Assembly: GCF_028649475.1 (NCBI RefSeq)
Contig: NZ_JAQSIP010000003.1
Location: 620,001-684,000, forward strand
DNA: 64,000 bases
Direction of reading: 5' to 3'
Origin: Curvibacter cyanobacteriorum
Lineage (GTDB): Bacteria; Pseudomonadota; Gammaproteobacteria; Burkholderiales; Burkholderiaceae_C
Numbering within the stretch: position 1 is the first letter of the stretch; each line of letters opens with the position of its first letter. A program made the position numbers and the translations under genes. This document shows positions 46,035 through 54,800 of this stretch, one piece after another. Under the pieces are notes generated by a model, which was not told the DNA's origin, searched no databases, and was given only the letters and a program-made list of their open reading frames with translations.

Positions 46035-46664
46035 ATGAGTCAACACAACAACACGCCCAGCACCTTCTCGCACGAGAAGATCGAAACCAGCAACTTCCTG
46101 ATGATCGTCCTGATCTTGCTGGTGATCGCCGTGGGTGGCATGGTCGAAATCGTACCGCTGTTCTTCCAGAAGTCCACCACCGAGGCGGTAAAGGGCGTGC
46201 AGCCCTACACCGCTCTGCAACTGGTCGGCCGCGATGTCTACATCCGTGAAGGTTGCTACAACTGCCACTCGCAGATGATCCGCCCCTTCCGCGCTGAGAC
46301 GCTGCGTTATGGCCACTACTCGGTGGCGGGTGAGTTTGTTTATGACCACCCCTTCCAGTGGGGCAGCAAGCGCACCGGTCCCGACCTGCACCGGGTGGGC
46401 GGCAAGTACAGCGATGAATGGCATCGCATCCACTTGAACAATCCGCGTGACGTGGTGCCTGAGTCCAACATGCCGGCTTACCCCTGGCTTGAGAAGACCG
46501 TGGTCGACCCGACCGTGGTGGCCCCCCGCATGAAGGCCCTGCGCACCGTGGGCGTGCCTTACACCGACGAGCAAATTGCTCAGGGCGGTGACGAAGTCAA
46601 GGGCAAGACCGAGCAAGACGCCCTGGTCGCCTACCTGCAATCCCTGGGCCGCGCGCTCAAGTAA
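46035..46664 (+). CDS. ccoO: cbb3 oxidase monohaem cytochrome c subunit II
   Basis: The 209-residue protein has an N-terminal membrane anchor (about 20-42) and a periplasmic cytochrome c domain with CYNCH (Cys74, Cys77, His78), [27 protein letters not shown] and NMPAYPWL, where Met is the distal haem ligand. It passes electrons to CcoN. GAGGAGAGAAACC precedes the ATG at 46035, which is preferred over the in-frame start overlapping ccoN. Confidence 0.97.
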   Translation: MSQHNNTPSTFSHEKIETSNFLMIVLILLVIAVGGMVEIVPLFFQKSTTEAVKGVQPYTALQLVGRDVYIREGCYNCHSQMIRPFRAETLRYGHYSVAGEFVYDHPFQWGSKRTGPDLHRVGGKYSDEWHRIHLNNPRDVVPESNMPAYPWLEKTVVDPTVVAPRMKALRTVGVPYTDEQIAQGGDEVKGKTEQDALVAYLQSLGRALK

Positions 46665-46673
46665 GGAGTTGCG

Positions 46674-46811
46674 ATGGACATCACCACCCTCCGCGTCGTG
46701 GCGACGTTGGCCTGCTTTGTGACCTTCATTGGCATCACGGTCTGGGCCTACTCGCGGCGCAACGCTGCAGGCTTCCAGGAAGCTGCTCAGCTTCCCTTTG
46801 AACAAGACTGA
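46674..46811 (+). CDS. ccoQ: cbb3 oxidase small subunit CcoQ/FixQ
   Basis: The 45-residue protein has one transmembrane helix (VATLACFVTFIGITVWAYS) followed by RRNAAGFQEAAQLPF, the usual CcoQ tail. It stabilises the CcoNOP complex. AAGGAG stands seven bases before the ATG, and the gene sits 9 bases after ccoO and 20 before ccoP. Confidence 0.93.
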   Translation: MDITTLRVVATLACFVTFIGITVWAYSRRNAAGFQEAAQLPFEQD

Positions 46812-46831
46812 ACACAGAACGAGAGAGCACC

Positions 46832-47755
46832 ATGAGTGACTTCACAAGCAACTTCTGGTCGGTATACGTCACCGCCATCACGCTGGGAGGCATCATTGCC
46901 TGCCTGCTGCTGTTGTGGATCGCATCCCGCAAGAAGGTCGTCGCGACGACGGACAACACCACGGGTCACGTCTGGGACGGCGACCTGACTGAGATGAACA
47001 ACCCGCTGCCCCTGTGGTGGGTGGGCCTGTTCATCATCACGGTGGTCTTTGGCCTCTGCTACCTGGCGTTCTACCCCGGCCTCGGCAACTTTGCCGGCAA
47101 GCTGGGTTGGTCCACCAGTGGCGAGTACGACAAGGAAATCGCCAAGGCCAACAAGGAACTTGAACCCCTCTACGCCCGCTTCACCAGCATGAAGGTGGAA
47201 GAGGTGGCCAAGGATCCGCAGGCCACGGCCATCGGTGAGCGCCTGTTCATGAACAACTGCGCTCAGTGCCACGGCTCCGATGCGCGCGGCAGCAAGGGTT
47301 TCCCGAACCTGACCGACGCGGATTGGCTGCACGGCGGCACGCCCGAGAAGATCACCGAAACGCTGACCGCAGGCCGCATGGGCAACATGCCGCCCATGGC
47401 CGCGGCGGTGGGCACGGCGGACGACGTGAAGAACGTGGCCAACTACGTGCTGAGCCTGTCGGGCAGCCCGCATGACTCGCTGCGTGCTTCGCTGGGCAAG
47501 GCCAAGTTCGGTGCTTGCGCTGCCTGCCACGGCGCCGATGGCAAGGGCAACCCGGCCCTCGGTTCGGCCAACCTGACCGATGACATCTGGCTGCATGGCT
47601 GGGGCGAAGCCGCCATCATCAACATCATCAACAATGGCAAGACCAACCAGATGCCGGCCCAGGCTGAGAAGCTGACCGCTGCACAGATCCACGTGCTGGC
47701 ATCGTATGTGTGGGGCCTGTCGAACAACCAGGCGCCTGCCAAGGCTGCCCAGTAA
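46832..47755 (+). CDS. ccoP: cbb3 oxidase dihaem cytochrome c subunit III
   Basis: This 307-residue protein has an N-terminal FixP domain with two membrane helices (about 8-28 and 60-80; HVWDGDLTEMNNPLPLWWVG is typical) and two cytochrome c domains with CAQCHG (Cys143) and CAACHG (Cys229). Methionine ligands lie in GNMPPM and NQMPAQ. It accepts electrons from soluble donors in the periplasm and passes them to CcoO. Confidence 0.97.
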   Translation: MSDFTSNFWSVYVTAITLGGIIACLLLLWIASRKKVVATTDNTTGHVWDGDLTEMNNPLPLWWVGLFIITVVFGLCYLAFYPGLGNFAGKLGWSTSGEYDKEIAKANKELEPLYARFTSMKVEEVAKDPQATAIGERLFMNNCAQCHGSDARGSKGFPNLTDADWLHGGTPEKITETLTAGRMGNMPPMAAAVGTADDVKNVANYVLSLSGSPHDSLRASLGKAKFGACAACHGADGKGNPALGSANLTDDIWLHGWGEAAIINIINNGKTNQMPAQAEKLTAAQIHVLASYVWGLSNNQAPAKAAQ

Positions 47756-47770
47756 GCCCTGAGTGGCACG

Positions 47771-47805
47771 CCGTCCGGACGCTGATTGACGTCCGGACGG
47801 TTTTT
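47771..47805 (+). terminator. rho-independent terminator after ccoP
   Basis: CCGTCCGGAC-G and its complement GTCCGGACGG form an 11-pair stem around a short loop, followed by TTTTTGCCTTTTT. It ends or attenuates the ccoNOQP transcript before ccoG. Confidence 0.92.
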
Positions 47806-47858
47806 GCCTTTTTCAATCGCGTGTTTTTTGGCGTGACGCATTCAGCGGGGACAGCAGC

Positions 47859-49298
47859 TTGGAACCCTCATCGACAGAGACTCGGAAAGTCATTCCCATC
47901 ACCCCCGTGGCCGACGATGAGCCGGACATGGTGTCGCTGTATGCCGCGCAACAGAAGATCCACCCGCGTTCGGTCAGCGGCTTTTTTTCGAAGTGGCGCT
48001 GGGCGCTGGTCATCTTCACGCAACTGATTTTTTATGGCCTGCCCTGGCTGGAGTGGGGGCAGCGCCAAGCGGTGTTGTTTGACCTCGAGGCCCGCCGCTT
48101 TTTCATTTTTGGCCTGGTGCTGTACCCGCAGGACTTCATTTACCTGACGGGCTTGCTGGTCATCTCCGCGCTGGCGCTGTTTTTGTTCACGGCCATCGCG
48201 GGGCGTTTGTGGTGCGGCTACGCCTGTCCGCAAACCGTCTACACCGAGATCTTCCTCTGGATCGAACACCACATCGAAGGTGACCGCCAGGCCCGCATGC
48301 GCCTGGACGCGGCTCCCCTGTCGATGGAGAAGCTGGTCAAGCGCAGTTTCAAGCACATCGTCTGGTTGACGGTGGCGGTGTGGACTGGCTTCACCTTTGT
48401 CGGCTATTTCTCGCCGGTGCGTGACCTGGGGCTGGCTTTCCTGCAAACCCGCATGGGGGGATGGGAGCTGTTCTGGGTCCTGTTTTATGGCTTTGCGACC
48501 TATGGCAACGCCGGCTTCATGCGCGAGCAGGTCTGCAAGTACATGTGCCCCTATGCACGCTTTCAGAGTGCGATGTTCGACAAGGACACCCTGATCGTCA
48601 CCTACGACGAGGCCCGCGGTGACCCGCGGGGCTCGCGTTCGCGCAAGGCCGACCCCGCCCAATTGGGGCTGGGCTCCTGCGTCGACTGCAGCCTGTGTGT
48701 GCAGGTCTGCCCCACGGGCATCGACATCCGCAACGGTCTGCAGTACGAGTGCATCGGCTGTGGCGCCTGTGTCGATGTTTGCGACACCGTGATGGACAAG
48801 ATGAACTACCCGCGCGGTCTGATCCGTTATTCCACCCAGAACGCAGTGACCCAGCAGTGGGGCCGCCCGCAGATCATCCAGCGCGTGTTCCGTCCGCGCA
48901 CCCTGCTGTACGGCACGGTGCTGGTGCTGCTGACCGTCGGCATGCTGGCCAGCCTGGTGTTGCGCACGCCGCTCAAGGTGGACGTGGTGCGCGACCGGGC
49001 GGCCTTGTCGCGCATCGTGGCGGGTGGCAAACTCGAAAACGTGTACCGCCTGCAGGTCATGAACGCCACCGAAAAGACCCAGTCCTACCGCGTCACGGCC
49101 TCGGGTCTGGAGGGTTTGGAAGTGGTGTCCGAGCAGCAGTTCGAAGTCGGGCCGGCCGAGTCGCGCTGGGTGCCGGTGCGGCTGCAGATCGCCTACGGCT
49201 CAGCCTCCGAGGGCTCCCACCCGGTCTATTTTGGTGTGGCCGACCTGCAAGGTCAGGCCCATGTGTCTGAGAAGTCTGTTTTTCTCGTGCCCCGTTGA
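47859..49298 (+). CDS. ccoG: CcoG/FixG, cupric reductase for cbb3 assembly
   Basis: The 479-residue membrane protein has about five transmembrane helices (first near 45-65, 90-110), the motifs LWCGYACPQTVYTEIFLWIEH, QVCKYMCPYARFQSAMFD and two 4Fe-4S clusters (CVDCSLCVQVCP and CIGCGACVDVCD). An Ig-like C-terminal periplasmic domain follows the last helix (about 350-370). CcoG reduces Cu(II) for insertion into cbb3 oxidase. The likely start is a TTG at 47859, since no suitable ATG precedes the conserved part. It lies after the terminator that follows ccoP. Confidence 0.95.
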   Translation: MEPSSTETRKVIPITPVADDEPDMVSLYAAQQKIHPRSVSGFFSKWRWALVIFTQLIFYGLPWLEWGQRQAVLFDLEARRFFIFGLVLYPQDFIYLTGLLVISALALFLFTAIAGRLWCGYACPQTVYTEIFLWIEHHIEGDRQARMRLDAAPLSMEKLVKRSFKHIVWLTVAVWTGFTFVGYFSPVRDLGLAFLQTRMGGWELFWVLFYGFATYGNAGFMREQVCKYMCPYARFQSAMFDKDTLIVTYDEARGDPRGSRSRKADPAQLGLGSCVDCSLCVQVCPTGIDIRNGLQYECIGCGACVDVCDTVMDKMNYPRGLIRYSTQNAVTQQWGRPQIIQRVFRPRTLLYGTVLVLLTVGMLASLVLRTPLKVDVVRDRAALSRIVAGGKLENVYRLQVMNATEKTQSYRVTASGLEGLEVVSEQQFEVGPAESRWVPVRLQIAYGSASEGSHPVYFGVADLQGQAHVSEKSVFLVPR

Positions 49299-49309
49299 AG
49301 GAAGCAAGC

Positions 49310-49609
49310 ATGAACTCCCCCCAAACCCAAGCCCTCAAGTCCTCGCCGGCGGCGCCGCGTCCCTGGTGGCGTTTTGGTCACGTCTGGCTGCTGATCTCAG
49401 GCCCTGCGATCGTCGTGGTGGCCGGTTTTGCCACCCTCTGGCTGGCCATCCGCACGCCCGATCCGGTGGTGGCCGACGACTACTACAAGCGCGGCATCGA
49501 GATCAATCGCACCCTGCCCGATGCCGCTCCCAAGGCCCTGCTGCCCGCCTTGCAGGGTCGCAACCACGCCGCCACGCCGTCTCAGGATATTCCCGAACCC
49601 AAGCGTTGA
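49310..49609 (+). CDS. CcoH/FixH-like cbb3 assembly protein
   Basis: A 99-residue protein has one transmembrane helix (about 28-50, VWLLISGPAIVVVAGFATLWL) followed by the motif PDPVVADDYYKRGIEINRTL, the family signature of FixH-like proteins (D-x-Y-Y-x-x-G). It is shorter than canonical CcoH and lacks most of its periplasmic domain, as is usual in Comamonadaceae. AAGGAAGCAAGC precedes the ATG at 49310, a better site than the in-frame start at 49295. Confidence 0.8.
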   Translation: MNSPQTQALKSSPAAPRPWWRFGHVWLLISGPAIVVVAGFATLWLAIRTPDPVVADDYYKRGIEINRTLPDAAPKALLPALQGRNHAATPSQDIPEPKR

Positions 49610-49670
49610 ACGCTTAACTTTTGAGGCGTGCAGGACTAGGATGCGCTGACACAACAAGGAGAACCGCACC

Positions 49671-49967
49671 ATGCTGAGTCAACGCCTCATGTGGATTGTC
49701 TGGCCCGCTTTTCTGGTGGCCGGTGTGTTGGAAATGCTGGTGTTTGCGGTGGTCGACCCCAGCGACCTGACCTGGCTGGGGCACCCTTTGAGCCTGTCGC
49801 GTCAAGGCGTGTACACCGTGGCCTTCTTTGCCTTCTGGGCCTGCGCCATGGTCTCCAGTGCGCTCACCACCTTGCTGGCCCGTTCCCCGTTTGAGGTCAA
49901 CCGCTGCCCACTGCCCGTTCAGGGGCGGCCGGACGCCTGCCCCAAACAAGAAGCCACCTGTTCCTGA
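49671..49967 (+). CDS. two-helix membrane protein at the end of the cco cluster
   Basis: A 98-residue protein with two hydrophobic helices (about 8-28 and 45-67) and a Cys-containing tail (RCPLPVQGRPDACPKQEATC). Small membrane proteins of this kind follow fixH in Comamonadaceae cco clusters; role unknown, perhaps in cbb3 assembly or copper handling. AAGGAGAACCGCACC precedes the ATG, so translation is likely. It is convergent with fnr; the 250 bases between them hold no gene I can support. Confidence 0.75.
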   Translation: MLSQRLMWIVWPAFLVAGVLEMLVFAVVDPSDLTWLGHPLSLSRQGVYTVAFFAFWACAMVSSALTTLLARSPFEVNRCPLPVQGRPDACPKQEATCS

Positions 49968-50218
49968 TGGACCGCGGCCCGTGGGGCGTGGTGGGGGTGA
50001 ACGGTCTTGCCGCCGCGGTCGCCGCAGTCTCGGCAGCACGGCGGCGCAGGGGATGCGGCTGAGCAGGCCAAGCCAGCCGTGGCGAGTGCCAGCAGCCCAG
50101 GCCCATGCACAGGCTGGCCGAGACCACCCAGGCGCTCAGCGCCAGCCACTAAACGGGGAGGGGAGGGCGCCTTGGGCGCCCAACCAAAGTCAGCCGCGCG
50201 GGCTGCTTCGGTGCTGCT

Positions 50219-51010
50219 TCACTGGCAGGTTTGCGAGTTGACGATGCGCTTGAGGGCATCGGTGTCGAGGATGCGCACATGGCGCTGCTTCACCTCGACG
50301 ATGTTCTCGTCCACAAACTTCGAGAAGGTGCGGCTCACGGTCTCGAGCTTCAGGCCCAGGTAGCTGCCAATTTCTTCGCGCGTCATGCGCAGCACCAGCT
50401 CCGACTGCGAAAAACCACGTGCGTGCAGGCGCTGCACCAGGTTCAGCAAAAATGCCGCCAGGCGCTCTTCCGCGCGCATGCTGCCCAGCAGCAGCATGAC
50501 CCCGTGCTCGCGCACGATTTCGCGGCTCATGATCTTGTGCACGTGGTGCTGCAGGGCGGTGACCTCGCGCGACAGTTCTTCGATGCGGTCAAAGGGCATC
50601 ACGCAGACTTCGGCGTCCTCGAGGGCGACCGCGTCGCAGGTGTGGTGGTCCTGAACAATGCCGTCGAGACCGATGATCTCGCCCGCCATTTGGAAACCCG
50701 TCACCTGGTCGCGGCCGTCTTCGGTGGCGACGCAGGTTTTGAAGAAGCCAGTCCGGATCGCGTACAGCGAGGTGAACTTCTCACCGTTGCGGAACAGCGT
50801 GCCGCCGCGCTTGACCTTGCGGCGCACGGCGACCACCTCATCAATGCGTTCGAGTTCTTCGGGCTTGAGGCCCATGGGCATGCACAGCTCGCGCAGATTG
50901 CAGTTTGAGCAGGCAACTTTGATGGTTTGTGGGTTCATTCGCCGGAGAGAAGAGTCAAGGCCCGAGCTTAGCGCTTTTGCAGCTTCGGACGTTACAGGTG
51001 TATCAAACAT
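50219..51010 (-). CDS. fnr: FNR oxygen-sensing transcriptional regulator
   Basis: The 263-residue protein has the FNR cluster ligands CSNCNLRELC (Cys34, Cys37, Cys43) plus Cys in DHHTCDAVAL, a beta-roll domain, a dimer helix and a winged helix with REEIGSYLGLKLETVSRTFSKF; E-x-x-S-R is the FNR DNA contact set. It switches genes on at low oxygen through a [4Fe-4S] cluster. AGGAGG just upstream of the ATG at 51010 decides this start over the more E. coli-like MNPQTIKVACS at 50938. It is divergent from hemN around a shared FNR box, implying autoregulation. Confidence 0.96.
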   Translation of the reverse strand: MFDTPVTSEAAKALSSGLDSSLRRMNPQTIKVACSNCNLRELCMPMGLKPEELERIDEVVAVRRKVKRGGTLFRNGEKFTSLYAIRTGFFKTCVATEDGRDQVTGFQMAGEIIGLDGIVQDHHTCDAVALEDAEVCVMPFDRIEELSREVTALQHHVHKIMSREIVREHGVMLLLGSMRAEERLAAFLLNLVQRLHARGFSQSELVLRMTREEIGSYLGLKLETVSRTFSKFVDENIVEVKQRHVRILDTDALKRIVNSQTCQ

Positions 51011-51060
51011 GGCGCCTCCTGATGTGTCTCAAATTGTGAATGGCAGTTCGGGTTGGGCGC

Positions 51061-51074
51061 TTGATCCAGATCAA
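51061..51074. promoter_or_regulatory. FNR box shared by the divergent fnr and hemN promoters
   Basis: TTGATCCAGATCAA is a perfect FNR site centred at 51067.5, about 60 bases from the hemN ATG and 57 from the fnr ATG. For hemN, TATGGT at 51101-51106 fits a -10 with the box at -41.5. For fnr on the other strand, CACAAT at 51038-51033 fits equally well. A single dimer could therefore activate (or autoregulate) both genes. Confidence 0.88.
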
Positions 51075-51127
51075 GTCCTGAATTTGGGGCACGGGCACAG
51101 TATGGTCATTAGAAGGAAAAATGCCAG

Positions 51128-52513
51128 ATGAATGTCGTTTCGCCAGACCTGCTTCGTCGATTTGATGTGCCCGGGCCGCGTTACACCTCGTATCCTACGG
51201 CGGACCGCTTTGTTGAGGCTTACACCGAAGCAGACTACCGGCAGGCGCTGAACCAGCGCCGGGGTGGAGGTGCTGCGGCATTGGTGTTGCCCTTGTCGCT
51301 GTACGTGCACATTCCCTTCTGCGAGTCGCTGTGCTACTACTGCGCTTGCAACAAGATCATCACCAAGCACCCGGAGCGCGCCGACGAGTACCTGCGCTAC
51401 CTGAGCCGTGAGATTGACCTCCATGTGCAGCAGATCGGCGCCGGTCAGGCCGTCAGCCAGTTGCACCTGGGCGGTGGCAGCCCCACTTTTCTGTCTGACG
51501 ACCGCCTCAGCGAACTGATGGGCATCCTGCGGCGCAACTTTGCGCTGGCCCCGGGCGGCGAGTATTCGATCGAAGTCGATCCGCGCACGGTCACCACCGA
51601 ACGCCTGGCCTTTCTGGCCCAGCTGGGTTTCAACCGCCTGAGCTTCGGTGTGCAGGACTTTGACCCCGCGGTTCAAAAGGCGGTGCACCGCGTGCAACCC
51701 GCCGAACAGGTGTTCAACCTGGTCGCCGAGGCGCGTCGCCTGGGCTTTGAGTCGATCAATGTCGACCTGATCTACGGCCTGCCACGCCAAACCCCCGAGT
51801 CCTTCGACCGCACCCTGGCCCAGGTGGCCGAGCTGCGGCCGGACCGCATCGCGCTGTACGCCTACGCCCATTTGCCGGAGCGCTTCAAGCCCCAGCGTCG
51901 CATCGTCTCGGCTGAACTGCCGGGCGCCGCGGCCAAGGTGTCGATGCTGTCGCGCTCACTGACGGCCTTCATGGGGGCGGGCTATGTCTATGTGGGCATG
52001 GACCATTTTGCGCTGCCCAATGATTCGCTCGCGGTGGCCAAGCGCCAGGGGCGCCTGCACCGCAACTTCCAGGGCTACAGCACGCAACCCGACTGCGACC
52101 TGATCGGCCTGGGGGTGTCGGCCATTGGCCGCGTGGGGGCCACCTACAGCCAGAACGCCAAGACGCTCGAGGACTACTACGACTACCTCAACCAGGGGCG
52201 CTTGCCCGTGGTGCGGGGCTTGGCCTTGTCGCGCGACGACCTGGTGCGCCGGGCCGTGATCATGGCCCTGATGTGCCAGGGCCATGTGCTGTACGAGTCC
52301 ATTGACCTGGCCTGGCTGATCGACTTCCGCACCTACTTTGCCAATGAGATGGCCCTGCTGGCCGACCTGGAGCGTGACGGCCTGGTGACCCTGGACGACA
52401 CCGGCATTGAGGTCACGCCCAATGGCTGGTTCTTCATCCGCGCCGTGGCCATGGTGTTCGACCGCTATTTGCAGGCCGATCGCACCCGGGCCCGTTTTTC
52501 GCGCATCATCTGA
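51128..52513 (+). CDS. hemN: oxygen-independent coproporphyrinogen III dehydrogenase
   Basis: The 461-residue radical SAM enzyme makes protoporphyrinogen IX without oxygen. It begins VSPDLLRRFDVPGPRYTSYPTADRF, the HemN start, and has the cluster motif CESLCYYC (Cys65, Cys69, Cys72), HLGGGSPTFLS, EVDPRTV and GFNRLSFGVQDFDPAVQ. The C-terminal HemN domain is complete. AGAAGGAAAAATGCCAG precedes the ATG. FNR control fits its anaerobic role and haem supply for cbb3 oxidase. Confidence 0.97.
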   Translation: MNVVSPDLLRRFDVPGPRYTSYPTADRFVEAYTEADYRQALNQRRGGGAAALVLPLSLYVHIPFCESLCYYCACNKIITKHPERADEYLRYLSREIDLHVQQIGAGQAVSQLHLGGGSPTFLSDDRLSELMGILRRNFALAPGGEYSIEVDPRTVTTERLAFLAQLGFNRLSFGVQDFDPAVQKAVHRVQPAEQVFNLVAEARRLGFESINVDLIYGLPRQTPESFDRTLAQVAELRPDRIALYAYAHLPERFKPQRRIVSAELPGAAAKVSMLSRSLTAFMGAGYVYVGMDHFALPNDSLAVAKRQGRLHRNFQGYSTQPDCDLIGLGVSAIGRVGATYSQNAKTLEDYYDYLNQGRLPVVRGLALSRDDLVRRAVIMALMCQGHVLYESIDLAWLIDFRTYFANEMALLADLERDGLVTLDDTGIEVTPNGWFFIRAVAMVFDRYLQADRTRARFSRII

Positions 52514-52555
52514 GTCGGGTCGACCGGCTGCCGCTGGGGCCCGCAAGGAGTGGCT

Positions 52556-53368
52556 TTGAGTTCTTTGGCCTGGACCGGTTTGTTGATGGGCCTCGCAGGG
52601 GGGCCGCACTGCTTGGCCATGTGCGGCGCCGCCTGCGCCGCCCTGGCCCGGGGTGGGGCTGGCGCGGCCGCGTCGGCTTCGGCCTTGGCCGCCCGCCAGG
52701 CCCTGGCGACGACGGGCCGGGCCTCGATTCCGATCCAGCCGCTGCCGGTGGCCGCCGCGGCACCGGGACAAGCAACGGCCTCTGACACCCCATCGGCCTC
52801 CCCGTGGCCCAGTCGCCGTGACGCGCTCTTTCAAGTGGGACGCCTGTTGGGCTACTCGCTGACGGGGGCTGCGGCGGCGCTGGCGGTCGACAGCCTGGCC
52901 TGGCTCAGTGCCCAGACGGTCCTGCTGCGGCCGGTGTGGACCTTGTTCCATGTGATGGTGCTGGTGTGGGGCGGGGTGCTGTTGGTCAACGCCCAGCAAC
53001 CGCTGTGGGTGCAGGGGGCGGCGCGCTCGGTGTGGCAGCACGTGCAAGGGCTGACCCGTCGCCAGAGTGGTGTTTTTGCAACAGGTATGCTGTGGACTTT
53101 GATGCCTTGTGGCCTGTTGTACTCCGCCTTGTTGGTCGCGGGCTTGTCTGGCAGTGTGCTCGACGGTGCCGGGGTGATGGCTTCTTTTGCCTTGGGCAGC
53201 AGCGTGTCCTTGCTCCTGGGGCCGTGGCTGTGGCGCGGACTGCAGCGGCATGTCAACGCCTGGCGCCAAGACTGGGGCTCGCGCGCCGCGGGTTTGCTGC
53301 TGTGTGGCCTGGCCGGCTGGGCCTTGTGGATGGACATGGCGCACCGCATCGCGGACTGGTGCCGCTGA
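52556..53368 (+). CDS. UreH/TauE-like membrane protein of the cbb3 cluster
   Basis: The protein (about 270 residues) has around six hydrophobic segments. LMGLAGGPHCLAMCGAAC at the N-terminus and GMLWTLMPCGLLYSALLVAG later are the paired Cys motifs of the UreH_2/DsbD-like family often annotated 'sulfite exporter TauE/SafE' and commonly found beside cbb3 genes, where a role in copper or cytochrome assembly is suspected. An Ala/Pro-rich insert lies at about 35-85. The start is either GTG at 52550 or TTG at 52556; AAGGAG at 52545-52550 fits the TTG better. Confidence 0.82.
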   Translation: MSSLAWTGLLMGLAGGPHCLAMCGAACAALARGGAGAAASASALAARQALATTGRASIPIQPLPVAAAAPGQATASDTPSASPWPSRRDALFQVGRLLGYSLTGAAAALAVDSLAWLSAQTVLLRPVWTLFHVMVLVWGGVLLVNAQQPLWVQGAARSVWQHVQGLTRRQSGVFATGMLWTLMPCGLLYSALLVAGLSGSVLDGAGVMASFALGSSVSLLLGPWLWRGLQRHVNAWRQDWGSRAAGLLLCGLAGWALWMDMAHRIADWCR

Positions 53369-53381
53369 TCTTTTTTGCCAC

Positions 53382-53399
53382 AACGAATACCCATTCGTT
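53382..53399. promoter_or_regulatory. perfect inverted repeat AACGAAT-ACCC-ATTCGTT
   Basis: Seven-base perfect arms with a four-base spacer lie 14 bases after the preceding stop and about 100 bases before the HD-GYP gene. There is no T tract, so it is more operator-like than terminator-like. The binding protein is unknown. Confidence 0.4.
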
Positions 53400-53495
53400 C
53401 TGGATTTATCACCGCAGCCGGCTTTATTAGACGTAAAAGTTGTAGCTAATTGACGCCATAATGGGATTTGACCCTGTGGATTCGGTCAGGTTCTT

Positions 53496-54800
53496 ATGGA
53501 AGCAAGTCAAACCAAGCTCATTGATATTCAACAGTTGCGCAAAGGCATGTTTGTGCAGCTTGAGCTCGGCTGGATGGACCACCCCTTCCCGGTGGGCAGC
53601 TTCAAGATCAGTTCGGACGAGCAACTGCAAACCGTGCGCGCGCTGGGCCTGAGCCAGATCCGCTATGTACCGTCGCGCAGCGATGTGCAGGTCGAGGACA
53701 CCCCCGCGACGGCTTCTGCCACCGCCGAACCGTCTCCCGCTCCGGTGGCCGCCGCCCCGGTCGAAGCCCTGAGCCCGGCCGAACTGGCGCGGCGCAAGCG
53801 CCAGGCCGACCGCCTGGCCCAGGAGCGCAGCCTGGAGGTGTGCGAGCGCCGCTTTTTTGAGGCCACCCGCCAGTACCGCAAGGTCGGCGAGCAGGTGCGC
53901 AGCAGCCCGGCCCAAGCCCGGGCGCAGAGCGAAGAGCTGGTCGATGGTTGCGTCAGCGAGCTGCTGGCGAACGGCGAGTCGGTGATCCGCCTGCTGACCG
54001 AGGTGTCGGGTGACCGCAGCGCCACCCACCCCATCAATGTGATGATCATCTCGCTCCTGCTGGGCCGCTCGCTGGGCCTGGGCGAGGAGGAGCTCAAGGA
54101 ACTCGGTCTGGTGGCCATGCTGCACGACCTGGGCAAGCTGGAGCTGCCCGAGCGCGTGCGTGCCTTTGACGACCAGTTTTCCTCGGCGGAATACCGCATG
54201 TACCAGGAGCACGTTGAGCAAAGCGTGCAGGTCGCCCAGCGCATGGGGCTGTCGCCCGCGGTGCAAAAAGGCATTGCCCAGCACCATGAGATGGCCGACG
54301 GCAGTGGTTTCCCGATGCGCCACAAGGTGGACCGCCTCGAGACCTACGGCAAGATCGTCTCCTTGGTCAACCGCTACGACAACCTGTGCAACCCAGCCCG
54401 CATGGCGATCGCACTGACGCCGCACGAGGCTTTGTCGGTGATCTTTGCGCAGATGAAGGCGCGTTTCGACGCCACCGTGCTCGGCGCCTTCATCCGCATG
54501 ATGGGGGTCTACCCGCCAGGCTCGGTGGTGCAGTTGGTCAACGACCGCTTTGCCCTGGTGGTGTCGGTCAATTCGTCGCGCCCGCTGCGTCCCCGCATCC
54601 TGGTGCACGACCCGCAGGTGCCCCGCTCGGAGGCCCTGGTGCTGGACCTCGAGCACACGCCCGATCTGGGCATCAAGCGCAGCTTGAAGGCGTCCCAGTT
54701 GCCCAAGGCCGCGCTCGATTACCTGTCGCCGCGCCAGCGCATTTGCTATTTCTTTGAGCGCGCGGTGGAGGCGCCAGTGGCGACAGGGGTCGAGCCGTGA
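53496..54800 (+). CDS. HD-GYP-type c-di-GMP phosphodiesterase
   Basis: The 434-residue protein starts with a DUF3391-like segment (QLRKGMFVQLELGWMDHPF to LSQIRYVPSRSDVQ, about 12-65). An Ala/Pro linker leads to an HD-GYP domain (about 165-365) with HDLGK (His210, Asp211), QHHEMADGSGFP (from about 262) and KIVSLVNRYDNLCNP. The GYP triplet reads GFP, a conservative change. Such enzymes hydrolyse c-di-GMP to GMP using a di- or tri-iron site. It overlaps the following PAS-GGDEF-EAL gene by four bases (GTGA), so both turnover activities are made together. Confidence 0.92.
   Translation: MEASQTKLIDIQQLRKGMFVQLELGWMDHPFPVGSFKISSDEQLQTVRALGLSQIRYVPSRSDVQVEDTPATASATAEPSPAPVAAAPVEALSPAELARRKRQADRLAQERSLEVCERRFFEATRQYRKVGEQVRSSPAQARAQSEELVDGCVSELLANGESVIRLLTEVSGDRSATHPINVMIISLLLGRSLGLGEEELKELGLVAMLHDLGKLELPERVRAFDDQFSSAEYRMYQEHVEQSVQVAQRMGLSPAVQKGIAQHHEMADGSGFPMRHKVDRLETYGKIVSLVNRYDNLCNPARMAIALTPHEALSVIFAQMKARFDATVLGAFIRMMGVYPPGSVVQLVNDRFALVVSVNSSRPLRPRILVHDPQVPRSEALVLDLEHTPDLGIKRSLKASQLPKAALDYLSPRQRICYFFERAVEAPVATGVEP

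Noticed and set aside
49968-50218. Small frames between the cco cluster and fnr, including a 31-residue frame starting at 49967 that overlaps the preceding stop
   Set aside because: Arg/Ala-rich, no recognisable family, and no clear ribosome binding site apart from the overlap; not strong enough to call.
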